A stretch of DNA of 64,000 bases from Rhizobiaceae bacterium (GCA_023953905.1 JAMLJA010000003.1:186001-250000); one strand, 5' to 3'; shown: positions 17,428 through 26,823, counted from the first letter of the stretch. Numbers and translations are program-made. The notes: a model not told the origin generated them from the sequence alone.

Positions 17428-18990
17428 TCAGGATGCTGGCAAATGCAGTTCGAAGCCCGCCCCTTGCGATGTTTCGATCAGGCCGGCCCGGCCGCCATGA
17501 GCGCTGACAAGGGCGGCAACAATCGACAGCCCGACCCCCGTTCCGCCCGCATCGCGACGCGTCGTGAAGAACGGCATAAACACACGGTCGCGATTGCCCT
17601 GCGCGATACCCTCTCCATCGTCGCTCACCAAGATGGCAACCTCTTCGTCATTGGTTTCGGCAGCAACCGACAGCACTTTCGCGCCATGCTGGACCGAATT
17701 TTCGGCAAAGTTTCCGAGCACGATCGCAAGATTCTGGGCAGACATGCGACAGCGCACCGTTCGGCCCGTCGCCCGAATTTCGAGTCCCGGAGGCGGCACA
17801 ACCAGATCGAGCGCTTCGCCGACAGAGGTCGAGACATTGCCCGCGTCGATCGCCTCGGCTCGCGCAAGTTCCAGAAGATGCTGCACCAGGCTTGTGAGCC
17901 GTCCCGCATCATTCACGATGTTCTGGGTGAAGCGCCGGCGTTCCTCATCGCTCATGTCTGCGCCGGCATCCCGCAACAGTTCCGCCGCGCCTTGTATGGA
18001 GGTCAGTGGCGACTTTAATTCGTGCGAAACATGGGTCGCGAAGCTCTTCAATGCGTCGGTGCGCGCCTGAAGTTTGCGCGCCATATCGAGGAACGCCGCT
18101 CCCAGCAATGCCATCTCACGCGTTCCATGGTGACTGAGCGGCCGGATAGCCTCCCGGTCGCCCGCAGCAATGCGCCGCGTGCGATCGATCATTTCATGCA
18201 TGGGCCGGCTGATGGTCCTCACGAATACCAGCCCAATGAGCAATGTTGTCAGCAGAATGGCGCCTGCCGCGAGAGCCACCTTGCCGCGTTCTCCGTACAG
18301 ATGCTTGATGACATTGCTGGGTGTCCGCGAAAGGTAGAAAACGCCTGCAACACGCCCGTCCATTGCCACCGGCATGGCCACAAATACGCGGATCGAGGTG
18401 CCTCTGCTCATGGAGTAAATGGGTGGAGGCTCGCGATTGAGCACGCGCAGGCGCATGGCACTCGCATAGCGACCCGAAAGGGCTCGAGCGACTTCCGGGA
18501 TTTTGGCAAGTGACGTGCCGATCTCATCACTGCCGCCGATCACGATGCCATTCGGATCAAGCAGCCGAAAGCCGGCGAGAGTTGTTTCCTGCGTCTCGGC
18601 CATGATGTCGCTGAGAAGTGCGCCCGACTCACGGAATTCGGGCAACGGCACACGGTCGGTCGGTGTTGAAGGGGGCCGCGCCCCAAACACGTCGTCCGAT
18701 GCAAGATCGAGGCTGGGTTCAATCGGATTGTAAGGTTCGCCCGGTGCTGGCAGTGCATCTGCGGGAACGACGCTGCCGAGTTGCGTTGCGGTGACACCCT
18801 TCTGGCGCAGTTCCCTGACGTAAATTGCGCTCAGCGCGGCGCTCTGCGCAATGAGTTCCGACTCTGTCTGCCTGACAAGCTGGTTCTCGTAGAGCCGAAA
18901 GAAGAACATGCCGAACAGCGGCAGAGCCAGCACCGAAACCAGGATCACCATAACGATGACGGACAGTCGCGGTCGCCATTTGCTTTTCAC
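17428..18990 (-). CDS. Sensor histidine kinase with periplasmic domain (CreC-like)
   Basis: Inner-membrane sensor kinase, 520 residues from the GTG at 18990. Membrane helix 1 is about residues 10-32, then a periplasmic sensing region of about 200 residues, membrane helix 2 near 240-260, a HAMP linker, and the dimerisation helix with phospho-His about residue 323 (THVSHELKSPLTSIQGAAEL). N-box NLAIVLGNFAENSVQHG and G-boxes DDGEGIAQGN and GGTGVGLSIV complete the ATPase. The HELKSPLTSIQGAAEL element resembles CreC. The GTG overlaps the response-regulator stop (GTGA); a GTG at 18999 is an alternative. The signal is unknown. Position next to urtA hints at, but does not prove, nitrogen or urea control. 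Confidence 0.93.
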   Translation of the reverse strand: MKSKWRPRLSVIVMVILVSVLALPLFGMFFFRLYENQLVRQTESELIAQSAALSAIYVRELRQKGVTATQLGSVVPADALPAPGEPYNPIEPSLDLASDDVFGARPPSTPTDRVPLPEFRESGALLSDIMAETQETTLAGFRLLDPNGIVIGGSDEIGTSLAKIPEVARALSGRYASAMRLRVLNREPPPIYSMSRGTSIRVFVAMPVAMDGRVAGVFYLSRTPSNVIKHLYGERGKVALAAGAILLTTLLIGLVFVRTISRPMHEMIDRTRRIAAGDREAIRPLSHHGTREMALLGAAFLDMARKLQARTDALKSFATHVSHELKSPLTSIQGAAELLRDAGADMSDEERRRFTQNIVNDAGRLTSLVQHLLELARAEAIDAGNVSTSVGEALDLVVPPPGLEIRATGRTVRCRMSAQNLAIVLGNFAENSVQHGAKVLSVAAETNDEEVAILVSDDGEGIAQGNRDRVFMPFFTTRRDAGGTGVGLSIVAALVSAHGGRAGLIETSQGAGFELHLPAS

Positions 18991-19676
18991 GCCGTGCACC
19001 GTCCGATGCGCAAGCCGACACCGTGCACGGTTTCGATTGCATCCTCACAGCCTGCGTCCCGGAGCTTGCCACGCAAATTGCGGACATGGCTGTCGATTGT
19101 CCGATCTGAAACGTGGATATTGCCCGCATAGGCAGATTGCATCAGCTGGTCGCGCCCGAGCACGCGGCCCTGCGCGGCCATCAGCGTCCGCAGCATCGCG
19201 AATTCTATGGCAGTCAGGGAGATCGAGCGCCCATCGAACGTCGCAAGGTGCATTTCCGTGTCGAGTTTCAACGCGCCATGGGTCAAAGCATCTGGTGTCT
19301 GTTTCTCGTCCTTGCGGCCGCGCCGCAGGATCACATTGACCCGGGCGACCAGTTCACGCGGACTGAATGGCTTGGTCACATAATCGTCGCCTCCCATTTC
19401 CAGGCCAAGCACGCGGTCGATCTCCTCATCGCGCGCGGAAAGAAACAGGATCGGCACATCCGACGTCCGCCTGATCTGCCGGCACACTTCCAGCCCGTCC
19501 ATCTGCGGCATGCCCACATCGAGAACCACAAGCGAAGGTTGAAGCTGCGCGAATTGTTCAAGCGCGGCGGCGCCATCGCCGGCTGAATGCACCTGCATGC
19601 CTGCCTTTTCGAGCGCGAAGCAGATCACCTCGCGAATGTGGGGATCGTCGTCCGCGACCAATATCCGATGCGACAT
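18987..19676 (-). CDS. OmpR-family response regulator
   Basis: Two-domain transcription factor, 229 residues. Receiver: acidic pocket D10/D11, phosphorylated D53 in VVLDVGMPQMDG, conserved K102 in YVTKPFSPREL. Output: winged helix ending VSDRTIDSHVRNLRGKLRDA and ETVHGVGLRIG. The ATG at 19676 lies two nt after the DUF4173 gene stop with a GGGGAAA ribosome site that sits in the end of that gene; the upstream open frame to 19781 is not used. Partner of the kinase just downstream. Confidence 0.95.
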   Translation of the reverse strand: MSHRILVADDDPHIREVICFALEKAGMQVHSAGDGAAALEQFAQLQPSLVVLDVGMPQMDGLEVCRQIRRTSDVPILFLSARDEEIDRVLGLEMGGDDYVTKPFSPRELVARVNVILRRGRKDEKQTPDALTHGALKLDTEMHLATFDGRSISLTAIEFAMLRTLMAAQGRVLGRDQLMQSAYAGNIHVSDRTIDSHVRNLRGKLRDAGCEDAIETVHGVGLRIGRCTA

Positions 19677-19678
19677 GC

Positions 19679-21241
19679 CTATTTCCCCGAGACGTCCATC
19701 TGCCCATCCGACTGCAACGTGGCAGCATGTTGATGCAGATAGCGCATCAGACGCCAATTCCGAAATGTCCAAGCGCGCCAATCCTGCATCCGGGACAGAT
19801 GCGCGGCAGCAATCTCCTCTCGCCTACCGGCCAGCCAATGCGCCCAGCCAGCGTCGCGGCCTGCAGGAGATGCCAGCAGCCGGTCGATCGCCGGTAGAGC
19901 ACCGGCCCCTAATCCAGCGATGTAGCCGAAATCGAGAGACGAACCGACACGGGCAATTTCTGGTGGATGATCGACGTTCCAGTTTGCGATAAGAGCTGCA
20001 AAGTTGACAAACCCACAGGCATAAAGTGTTGCCCCAAGAGCGGCGAAGTTTGCCGACATCAACCAGTCGTTGGTTCGGCCAAGCGCGATGCGCAATATGA
20101 TCAGCACCAACCCGACCGCAACCATACCCATCCAGATAAAGGCCGCAACGCGCCAATAGGTGAGAGAATAGGCCGCAACATAGAGGTCAAGGCGCAACAT
20201 GGATGAGATGACCAGCATCACGTTCTGCGCCGTCCAAACATAAATCAGCGCTCGGATCGTGACGCTGCGTCCCGTATCGCCTCCATCTCGCACCGCCGCG
20301 AGTACAAAGGCGGCTGCCAGCAGCGCCGTGAGGATGAGAGGATATGCGCCTCGATGCGCATAGGCCGCGTAGGTCATGCCTTCCGGCAACGCAACTCCGC
20401 CCCACAGATAAGCAATGTCCAGGCCGGTCTCGACCGCAAAGATCGCATTGAAGACGATCAGAGCGCGCAGTATCGCGGCGTCACCGAATATTGCTCGCCC
20501 GATCGGAGCTGCGATCTTTTCTCGCCTCGGCCGAACAGGCCCGATCAGTTCCCTCGGCGCCCTGATCCTCTGAAACCAGGAGATTCTTGGGCGTAGAAAC
20601 CCCCAGATGAACACGAAAGTGAGCACCCAGAAAGCATTCCTCTCCACTGCAAGCAGGTCGAGAAGTCGCCAAAGTTCAATGCGCTCCAGCCAGCTCTCCA
20701 CCACGGGATTGGCGATCCCAAACAGAAGCACGAACACCGCGCCGAGTCCGAGTGGCACGATCCAGACGGCGAACATGCCGAATAGTGGCGACGTCTTCCT
20801 GCGGCGGCAGACAAGCCTCCATCTGACGAGATCCGGCAGGCAACGAAACGCGACGCCCAGCAGAAAGCCCGAGATCTGCCGGACGGCAGCCGACACGCCC
20901 CGTCGAAGTCGGCCCGTGGCAAACAGGCTGAACGCGGCGATCGCTGCCAATCCCAGGATGAGGGAGACCCCACTCACATTCTCGATCAGCGGAAGGAGCG
21001 CCAAGGCCAACACGCCAGACGCCCTTACCGCCAATGCCCTTTTTGAGCGCGGCACTGCCGTCAGAATGATCGCGGCGGCAATCAAGGTGAGGAACACCAC
21101 CACCGAAATGCCAAGAGGTCGTTCGAAGAACAGATAATCGGCGGCCGCCACGAGCCCGACAGCAGCGATAAGCTTTGCGCCGAAGGCTGGTGCAGTCGCC
21201 CCCGCGATTGGGCCTCGTGCCGTCGCATCAATGACGGTCAT
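19679..21241 (-). CDS. DUF4173 polytopic membrane protein
   Basis: Integral membrane protein of 520 residues with roughly ten hydrophobic helices (for example AAVGLVAAADYLFF, VVFLTLIAAAIILTAV, LILTALLAAAFVLAAV). The segment MTYAAYAHRGAYPLILTA matches the conserved core of DUF4173, a family without known biochemical role. It ends in a hydrophilic, Trp/Arg-rich tail of about 70 residues. The ATG at 21241 has a strong AAGGAGG site. It heads an apparent operon with the response regulator and kinase (spacing 2 nt, then overlap), so it may be a sensor accessory or target of that system. Confidence 0.88.
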   Translation of the reverse strand: MTVIDATARGPIAGATAPAFGAKLIAAVGLVAAADYLFFERPLGISVVVFLTLIAAAIILTAVPRSKRALAVRASGVLALALLPLIENVSGVSLILGLAAIAAFSLFATGRLRRGVSAAVRQISGFLLGVAFRCLPDLVRWRLVCRRRKTSPLFGMFAVWIVPLGLGAVFVLLFGIANPVVESWLERIELWRLLDLLAVERNAFWVLTFVFIWGFLRPRISWFQRIRAPRELIGPVRPRREKIAAPIGRAIFGDAAILRALIVFNAIFAVETGLDIAYLWGGVALPEGMTYAAYAHRGAYPLILTALLAAAFVLAAVRDGGDTGRSVTIRALIYVWTAQNVMLVISSMLRLDLYVAAYSLTYWRVAAFIWMGMVAVGLVLIILRIALGRTNDWLMSANFAALGATLYACGFVNFAALIANWNVDHPPEIARVGSSLDFGYIAGLGAGALPAIDRLLASPAGRDAGWAHWLAGRREEIAAAHLSRMQDWRAWTFRNWRLMRYLHQHAATLQSDGQMDVSGK

Positions 21242-21702
21242 ACGCCCTCCTCCTTGTTCCGGACGACGTCGAGCAAGCTAGCGACCACGGCGGTTTGAAC
21301 AGCCCTCCTGTTGGCTGGGGCTGGGCTCGGCAAATCTTGCGGACAATCCAGCCACCAGCCTTCGAGAAGCAGGCGGCATGGCAATTGGCGAACGGAAGTT
21401 TGCAAATTTGGCTCGGATCTCATGCCCGGGTTATTGGCGCTCAGAGTCGGGGCTTCTCGGGCAGATATCAGCACTTGTTTGGGAAGATTGTGCAGTTTTT
21501 GATCAAGCCCTCGTCCACATCACACCCTGCACCAATCATTCACTCGTTGGCATGGGTAGACCCATCCGCACGGGGCGCTACACTCGCCCAGCTTCACGCC
21601 GGCATGTCATTGGAGGAGATGCCACGCAGCAACGGCACGAAGCGAACACACCAAGGTGGCGAGATATTCGCCGCACCGATTGTTTTGGGAGGAAATGCGA
21701 AG
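21242..21702. other. Divergent intergenic region, DUF4173 operon and nucleoside hydrolase
   Basis: 461 nt separate two divergent genes. Frames are open on the plus strand from 21295 in phase with the hydrolase, but they lack a ribosome site and family homology begins only at 21703. I see no small gene, strong palindrome or repeat. Promoters for both directions must lie here. Confidence 0.5.
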
Positions 21703-22794
21703 ATGCGAACGACCGTGAGAAACCTGCTGATCGCAGGCGCGATGCTGGCGGCAGCGCCCGCCATGGCCGACGGCCAGAAGGTCATTCTCGACACCGACTT
21801 CAGCACAATGGGCGATGACGGCCAGGTGCTGATCATGGCGGCACAACTGCATGCCGAAAAGAAGATCGATCTCCTGGGCATTACGACCGTGACCGGCAAC
21901 AACTGGCTGAAGCAGGAGACCGCCGAAGCGCTTCGTGCCGTGGAGCGCCTGGGCATTGCCGACGATGTTGGCGTTTATGCCGGCGCCAATTTTCCGCTGG
22001 TCCATGACCCCAAGAGTTTTGAGAGTGAGCGGAGCCTTTTTGGTTTCGGAGAAAGCTGGCAGACCGCCCTGCACAGGCCGCAGCCGACCGAGGACAATCT
22101 CGAAGCACCTTTCGACGGCTTCGCGCAATCAACCAAGGTGCAGGACGAAGATGCCATCGACTTCATCGTCGACACAGTGAAGGCAAATCCGGGAGAGGTA
22201 AGCCTGCTTGTCATCGGGCCTGTCACGAACGTCGCGCTGGCCATTCGCAAGAATCCCGAGATCGTGCCGATGATCAAGCAGATCGTCTACATGGGTGGCG
22301 CGTTTGATGTGCGAGGCAACACGACGCCCGCGGCCGAAATGAATGTCTGGATCGATCCTGAGGCTGCCCGCATCGTCTATCGCGAGCCCATCCCGCAGGC
22401 GTTCATCCCGCTCGATGTGACGAACATCACAAAGCTCGGGAAAGCCGATTTCGACAGGATCGTAAGTGCCGATGGCGTGGTACCCGCCATGTTCAAGGAC
22501 AGCTGGATGGCAAAGGGTTTCGAGAAGAACCCCGATCGCAAGTTCAGCGTCTTCGACACGCTGGCCCTCGCCTATCTTGTCGATCCAGCCTTTGCGACGC
22601 AGGTCGAGGATGCCTGGGTTGATGTCGACATTGCCTATGGCCCTGGCTACGGGCGAACCTATGCCTACTGGCAGGATCAGCCTACGACGCTTCTGCAAAA
22701 GCATCAGGTCGTACAGGTCTTCGACAATCAGCGCTTCTTCGACTTCTACGTCGATCTCATGACGCGGCCGGTACCGGTCAAATTAGCCGATTGA
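21703..22794 (+). CDS. Predicted exported inosine-uridine-type nucleoside hydrolase
   Basis: Enzyme of 363 residues expected to cleave the N-glycosidic bond of nucleosides. The calcium-binding N-terminal motif is ILDTDFSTMGDDGQVLIMAA, a variant of the usual DTDPGxDDA with extra residues between the Asp groups; SLLVIGPVTNVALAI, IVYMGGAFDVRGN and AEMNVWIDPEAARIV follow the family. Unusually for the family it begins with a clear signal peptide (MRTTVRNLLIAGAMLAAAPA, cleavage near MADG), so a periplasmic site is predicted. Start at 21703 chosen for the GGGAGGA site at 21688-21694. It converges with an ABC importer operon. Substrate range is unknown. Confidence 0.9.
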   Translation: MRTTVRNLLIAGAMLAAAPAMADGQKVILDTDFSTMGDDGQVLIMAAQLHAEKKIDLLGITTVTGNNWLKQETAEALRAVERLGIADDVGVYAGANFPLVHDPKSFESERSLFGFGESWQTALHRPQPTEDNLEAPFDGFAQSTKVQDEDAIDFIVDTVKANPGEVSLLVIGPVTNVALAIRKNPEIVPMIKQIVYMGGAFDVRGNTTPAAEMNVWIDPEAARIVYREPIPQAFIPLDVTNITKLGKADFDRIVSADGVVPAMFKDSWMAKGFEKNPDRKFSVFDTLALAYLVDPAFATQVEDAWVDVDIAYGPGYGRTYAYWQDQPTTLLQKHQVVQVFDNQRFFDFYVDLMTRPVPVKLAD

Positions 22795-22805
22795 GCGTTG
22801 CCTCC

Positions 22806-22828
22806 GGCGCGGCGGCTGGCGCCGCGCC
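22806..22828. terminator. GC-rich hairpin between convergent genes
   Basis: GGCGCGGC (22806-22813) and GCCGCGCC (22821-22828) make an 8-bp stem with a 7-nt loop in the 45-nt gap between the nucleoside hydrolase and the ABC ATPase, whose 3' ends face each other. There is no T-run on either strand, so it may act as a bidirectional weak terminator or 3' protector. Confidence 0.5.
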
Positions 22829-22839
22829 TCTGGCTGCCG

Positions 22840-23910
22840 TCAGTGCAGCACCAGCACATCGCCCGAAGAGAAGCTGATCTCGGCCGGCTGGCCGACAACG
22901 GGCGGCGGCGTGTGCGATGTGTTGAACGTGTCAAGCGACACGACACTACCGCCAATGCCGACGCGAACCCGTATCACCGATCCGAGGAAGTGAACGTCGG
23001 CAATCGTGCCCGACAGGGTGGCGTCGTGATCGGGCCGGCGGCGAAGCGAAATGGCCTCCGGCCGAAGCGCAAGCGACAGCGCATCGCCGTTCTTCGACCC
23101 ATTCAGCTTGCCCTTGAGGGAAAGCTCCTGCGCGGCAACACGAACGGCGCCATTCGAGGCGTCGGACACGGTCCCCTCCAGCACATTCAGCGTGCCGACG
23201 AAGTTGGCCACGAACTTGCTGGCCGGGCGATTGTAGATCTCGAATGGCGCGCCAACCTGTTCAGCGCGGCCGCCATACATCACGGCGATGCGATCGGAGA
23301 TCGACAGCGCCTCCTCCTGATCATGGGTGACGAAGATCGTGGTGATCCCGAGCTTCTGCTGGATCGAGCGGATTTCCTCGCGCAGCGAAACGCGCACCTT
23401 CGCATCAAGCGCCGAAAGCGGTTCATCGAGCAGTAGCAGTTTGGGTGAAGGCGCCAGTGCGCGTGCAAGCGCGATGCGCTGCTGCTGGCCACCTGAAAGC
23501 TGATAGGGGTAGCGCGCGCCGAACTCGTCCATCGGCAACTTGATGATGCCGAGCATCTCCTTGACCCGTGCGTCCGAGTCCGCCTTCGACACTCCAGCTA
23601 CCTTCAACCCAAAAGCCACATTCTGCGCGACGGTCAGGTTGGGGAACAGCGCGTAAGCCTGAAACACCATACCGATGTTGCGCTGGTTGGGCTTCAGCCG
23701 GGTGATGTCCTTTCCGCTGACGACAATGGAGCCGGACGTAGGCTCCTCGAAGCCCGCCACCATTCTCAGCACCGTCGTCTTGCCGCAACCCGATGGGCCG
23801 AGGAAGGAGACGAACTCGCCTTTTGCGATATCGAGATTGAAGTCCTGGACGACGGTGGTCTGTCCGAAGGACTTCTTGACGTTCTGGATCGACAGGTAGG
23901 TTTCGGCCAT
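22840..23910 (-). CDS. ABC transporter ATPase, PotA/FbpC type
   Basis: Cytoplasmic ATPase of 356 residues. Walker A GPSGCGKTT, Q-loop VFQAYALFPNLTV, signature LSGGQQQRIALARAL, Walker B LLLLDEPLSALD, and switch His in FVTHDQEEAL. The C-terminal 120 residues form a TOBE-type domain (SLALRPEAISLRRR). These features place it with spermidine/putrescine, iron(III) or 2-aminoethylphosphonate importers. It is the last gene of the operon that starts with the binding protein at 26823. Confidence 0.93.
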   Translation of the reverse strand: MAETYLSIQNVKKSFGQTTVVQDFNLDIAKGEFVSFLGPSGCGKTTVLRMVAGFEEPTSGSIVVSGKDITRLKPNQRNIGMVFQAYALFPNLTVAQNVAFGLKVAGVSKADSDARVKEMLGIIKLPMDEFGARYPYQLSGGQQQRIALARALAPSPKLLLLDEPLSALDAKVRVSLREEIRSIQQKLGITTIFVTHDQEEALSISDRIAVMYGGRAEQVGAPFEIYNRPASKFVANFVGTLNVLEGTVSDASNGAVRVAAQELSLKGKLNGSKNGDALSLALRPEAISLRRRPDHDATLSGTIADVHFLGSVIRVRVGIGGSVVSLDTFNTSHTPPPVVGQPAEISFSSGDVLVLH

Positions 23911-23924
23911 TGAGCAGGTTCCGA

Positions 23925-24716
23925 TCAGTTCGGTCTGTTAGCGGATTGCGGCGCGAAGCGTGACAGGACCTGGATGACAGACATGCAGCCCCAGGTGATG
24001 ACAAAAGCGATGATGGCAAGCGCGGCCGGCTCATAGGCGCGGTTTGCGCCGATATTCTGGAGATACGGGCCGAATGCCGGACGGTTCAGAAGGCTGGCCA
24101 TGGTGAATTCACCAAGCACGATCGCAAATGTCAGGAATGCGCCCGAGAGAACGGCAATGAGCACGTTCGGCAAGATGATGCGCGCGATGATCGTCGTCCA
24201 CCCTGCGCCAAGTATCTGCGCGGCCTCAGTCAAGGTTCGCACATCGATCGTTCTCAGCCCGGTATCCACCGCGCGATACATGTAGGGCAATGCGAGCATC
24301 GAATAGCCGATGACCAGCAGAACATCAGTGCCGCGCGCTGTCGCCAGAAATGGCAGTGGCGAGGATGAGCCATACATGCGGATATAGCCGAACACGACAA
24401 CGATCGCCGGGATGATGAGCGGAAGGAGCGTGATGAACTCCACGACCGGTCTCAGATACGGCATGCGCAATCGGATCCAGTAGGCCGTGGGCACGACGAT
24501 CAGCACACCAAGCAATATGGTGAAGATGGCGACGACAACCGAATACCCGAAAGTTGCCTGAAAACGATCGTCACTGAAGACAACGCGATAGGCATCGAAG
24601 GAGTACTCCCCTCTGCGCATGCGCAAGGAGAATTCCATGGTCGCGATCAACGGGATGAAAAAGTAGCTCGCACCGATAATGAAGGTGACCCAGGCCCACA
24701 GGGTGGAGCGCTTCAT
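23925..24716 (-). CDS. ABC transporter permease, PotC type
   Basis: Inner-membrane permease of 263 residues with six predicted helices, beginning MKRSTLWAWVTFIIGASYFF. The EAA loop that contacts the ATPase is visible as LTEAAQILGAGWTTIIARII. AVLSGAFLTFAIVLGEFTMA is typical of the second permease in polyamine-type systems. It starts 37 nt after the first permease and ends 14 nt before the ATPase. Confidence 0.92.
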   Translation of the reverse strand: MKRSTLWAWVTFIIGASYFFIPLIATMEFSLRMRRGEYSFDAYRVVFSDDRFQATFGYSVVVAIFTILLGVLIVVPTAYWIRLRMPYLRPVVEFITLLPLIIPAIVVVFGYIRMYGSSSPLPFLATARGTDVLLVIGYSMLALPYMYRAVDTGLRTIDVRTLTEAAQILGAGWTTIIARIILPNVLIAVLSGAFLTFAIVLGEFTMASLLNRPAFGPYLQNIGANRAYEPAALAIIAFVITWGCMSVIQVLSRFAPQSANRPN

Positions 24717-24753
24717 GACACGCTCCCTGACGATTGCGATGCGACAAGTGCTG

Positions 24754-25665
24754 TCATTTCAGCCACCTTTCGCTCCTCACACGGAACCAGATGTAGAAAA
24801 TGTTGGCCAGCCCGGTCACCACGATCATGCCGAAGGCCAGCGCGTAGCCGAGATGCGGATTGTGCAGCACATCGCCACGTATCTGCGCATACAGCAGAAT
24901 GGGGACGATGTTCAGCGATGAACCGGTCAGCGCATAGGCTGTTGCGATGGCGCCGAAAGCGTTCGCAAAGAGCAGAATGACGGTGCCGAGAAATGATGGC
25001 CAAAGCACCGGTATGGCGACCATCCGCCAATACTGCATGCCTGTGGCGCCCAGCGTGGCCGCGGCCTCTCCCCACTCCTTCTTCAATCCGTCGATTGCTG
25101 GCGTGATGATCACCACCATCAAGGGAATCTGGAAATAGAGATAGGTGAGCGTCAGCCCCCAGAAAGAGAGAATGTTGAAGCCGGTGGAATAGATGTTGAA
25201 GCCCAGCACTTCCTTGAGGATGACCGTCACAAGACCGAGACGGCCAAGCGTCGCCAGGAATGCGAAAGCCAGAGGAACGCCGGCAAAATTCGACGCAACG
25301 CCGGAGAATGTCATGGTGGTCGAGCGAACCCAGCCCGGCAACCCGCCGCGCACGATCGCCAGCGCCAGCGCGAAACCCGCCAGAGCTCCGACCACCGCCG
25401 ATGCAAGGCTGATGCGGATCGATATCCAGTAGGCTGCGAGGATCGACGGCTGGAAAAGCTCGTAGATATTCTCGAGAGTGTATTCGCCAGCATTGTTCTG
25501 AAAGGCACCGACGACGAGATACATCGTCGGCAGGATCAGAAACATCAGGGCAAAGATGAAGAAGGGAGCAACGCCGAGCCATTGAAGGGGCAGCCTTGCG
25601 CCACGCGGTTTCATCCGCGGCGCCTGCTCAGCCTCGGCGGCAGGGGAGTGAATGGCTTGGCTCAT
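24754..25665 (-). CDS. ABC transporter permease, PotB type
   Basis: Inner-membrane permease of 303 residues with a hydrophilic N-terminus of about 40 residues and six helices. The EAA loop reads GEAAATLGATGMQYWRMVAI. I chose the ATG at 25665 (MSQAIHSPAAEAEQAPRMKP) because AAGG precedes it; the frame to 25707 runs through the stem-loop. It pairs with the PotC-type permease downstream as a heterodimeric channel. Confidence 0.92.
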   Translation of the reverse strand: MSQAIHSPAAEAEQAPRMKPRGARLPLQWLGVAPFFIFALMFLILPTMYLVVGAFQNNAGEYTLENIYELFQPSILAAYWISIRISLASAVVGALAGFALALAIVRGGLPGWVRSTTMTFSGVASNFAGVPLAFAFLATLGRLGLVTVILKEVLGFNIYSTGFNILSFWGLTLTYLYFQIPLMVVIITPAIDGLKKEWGEAAATLGATGMQYWRMVAIPVLWPSFLGTVILLFANAFGAIATAYALTGSSLNIVPILLYAQIRGDVLHNPHLGYALAFGMIVVTGLANIFYIWFRVRSERWLK

Positions 25666-25682
25666 CGGCTCGACCTTGGGCA

Positions 25683-25708
25683 GATGGGCGGCCGACGAGC
25701 CGCCCATC
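25683..25708 (-). promoter_or_regulatory. Intercistronic stem-loop after the ABC binding-protein gene
   Basis: GATGGGCGGC (25683-25692) and GCCGCCCATC (25699-25708) form a perfect 10-bp stem with a 6-nt loop, 11 nt after the stop of the binding-protein gene and 17 nt before the permease start. No T-run. Probable stabiliser of the binding-protein message. Confidence 0.68.
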
Positions 25709-25719
25709 CTTAACCCATT

Positions 25720-26823
25720 TTACTGGACGTTGGCGCCGACAACGGTGTCCCAGTTCTTGGTGATCACTTCCTTGGCCGCAGCCTGATCTTCCAACGTCGG
25801 GAAGACTGCAGCTTCATAGGAGGCCGCCGGCGGCAGCTTGTCGAGCATCTCCTGCGGGATCTTGCCATTCTTGGCGAGATCGTTGAAGCGGATCGGGTGG
25901 CAGTAGCCCTTCAGCCAGCCCAGCTGCCCCTCGTCCGAATAGAGATATTCCATCCAGAGCTTGGCGGCGTTCGGATGCGGCGCGTAAGCACTGATCGCCT
26001 GCACATAAACGCCAGCGATAACACCGGACTTCGGCACGACCACGTCGACTGGAGGATTCCCGTTCAGCGTATCGCGACCCGAAAGAGCGTTGTAGTCCCA
26101 GTTGATCAGGATAGGAGTCTGGCCCTGGGCGAGCGTGGCAGGCTTTCCGATCACCGGCACGAAATTGCCCTTGGCGTTCAATTCCTTGAAGAAATCGAGG
26201 CCCTTTTCACCAGCAGACTTGGCATCCATTCCGCCAGAGGCGAGACCCGCCGCGTAAACACCCTGAATCGCCTGGTTGGACGCACGAGGATCACCGGCAA
26301 GCGCGATGGCGTTCGCATATTCAGGCTTCAACAGATCCGACCAATCTGCCGGCGGGGTGTCGACGAGATCCTTGTTCACCATGAAGGAGAGCACGCCGTA
26401 ATAGTCGCCATACCAGTAGCCTTCGGCATCCTTGGCGCTGTCGGGGATGGAGTCCCAGGTTGCCACTTTGTAAGGCTGGATGAGGCCATCCGCCTTTGCC
26501 TGTGGACCATAGGAAAGACCAACGTCGATCACGTCAGGCGCCTGCGGACCCTTGTTGTCCTTGTTGGCCTTGATTGCCTCTATCTCGTCGCTTGAACCAG
26601 CGTCGGGATTGAGTTCGTTGATGGTGATTTCCGGATACTTCGCCTTGAACCCCGCGATCACTTCGCCATAACCGCACCAGTCGTGTGGAAGCGCGATCGT
26701 GGTGAGCTGGCCCTCTGCCTTGGCTGCCGCGACCAGTTCTTCGGACTGGGCCGAAGCGATGGCCGTTGTGATCATCAGCGATGCTGCCGAAAGCGAGAGC
26801 ACCTTCCCTGTAAACTTGAACAT
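25720..26823 (-). CDS. ABC transporter substrate-binding protein, polyamine/iron type
   Basis: Periplasmic protein of 367 residues with signal peptide MFKFTGKVLSLSAASLMITT (cleavage after ASAQ). The mature protein follows the extracellular solute-binding family 1/6 fold: LTTIALPHDWCGYGEVIAGF, APDVIDVGLSYGPQAKADGL, GVLSFMVNKDLVDTPPADWS and PILINWDYNALSGRDTLNG. These are shared by AfuA/PotD-like proteins, so the ligand could be a polyamine, metal chelate or phosphonate; I cannot choose. A nearby secreted nucleoside hydrolase may indicate a nucleoside-derived ligand, as inference only. It is the operon's first gene. Confidence 0.88.
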   Translation of the reverse strand: MFKFTGKVLSLSAASLMITTAIASAQSEELVAAAKAEGQLTTIALPHDWCGYGEVIAGFKAKYPEITINELNPDAGSSDEIEAIKANKDNKGPQAPDVIDVGLSYGPQAKADGLIQPYKVATWDSIPDSAKDAEGYWYGDYYGVLSFMVNKDLVDTPPADWSDLLKPEYANAIALAGDPRASNQAIQGVYAAGLASGGMDAKSAGEKGLDFFKELNAKGNFVPVIGKPATLAQGQTPILINWDYNALSGRDTLNGNPPVDVVVPKSGVIAGVYVQAISAYAPHPNAAKLWMEYLYSDEGQLGWLKGYCHPIRFNDLAKNGKIPQEMLDKLPPAASYEAAVFPTLEDQAAAKEVITKNWDTVVGANVQ

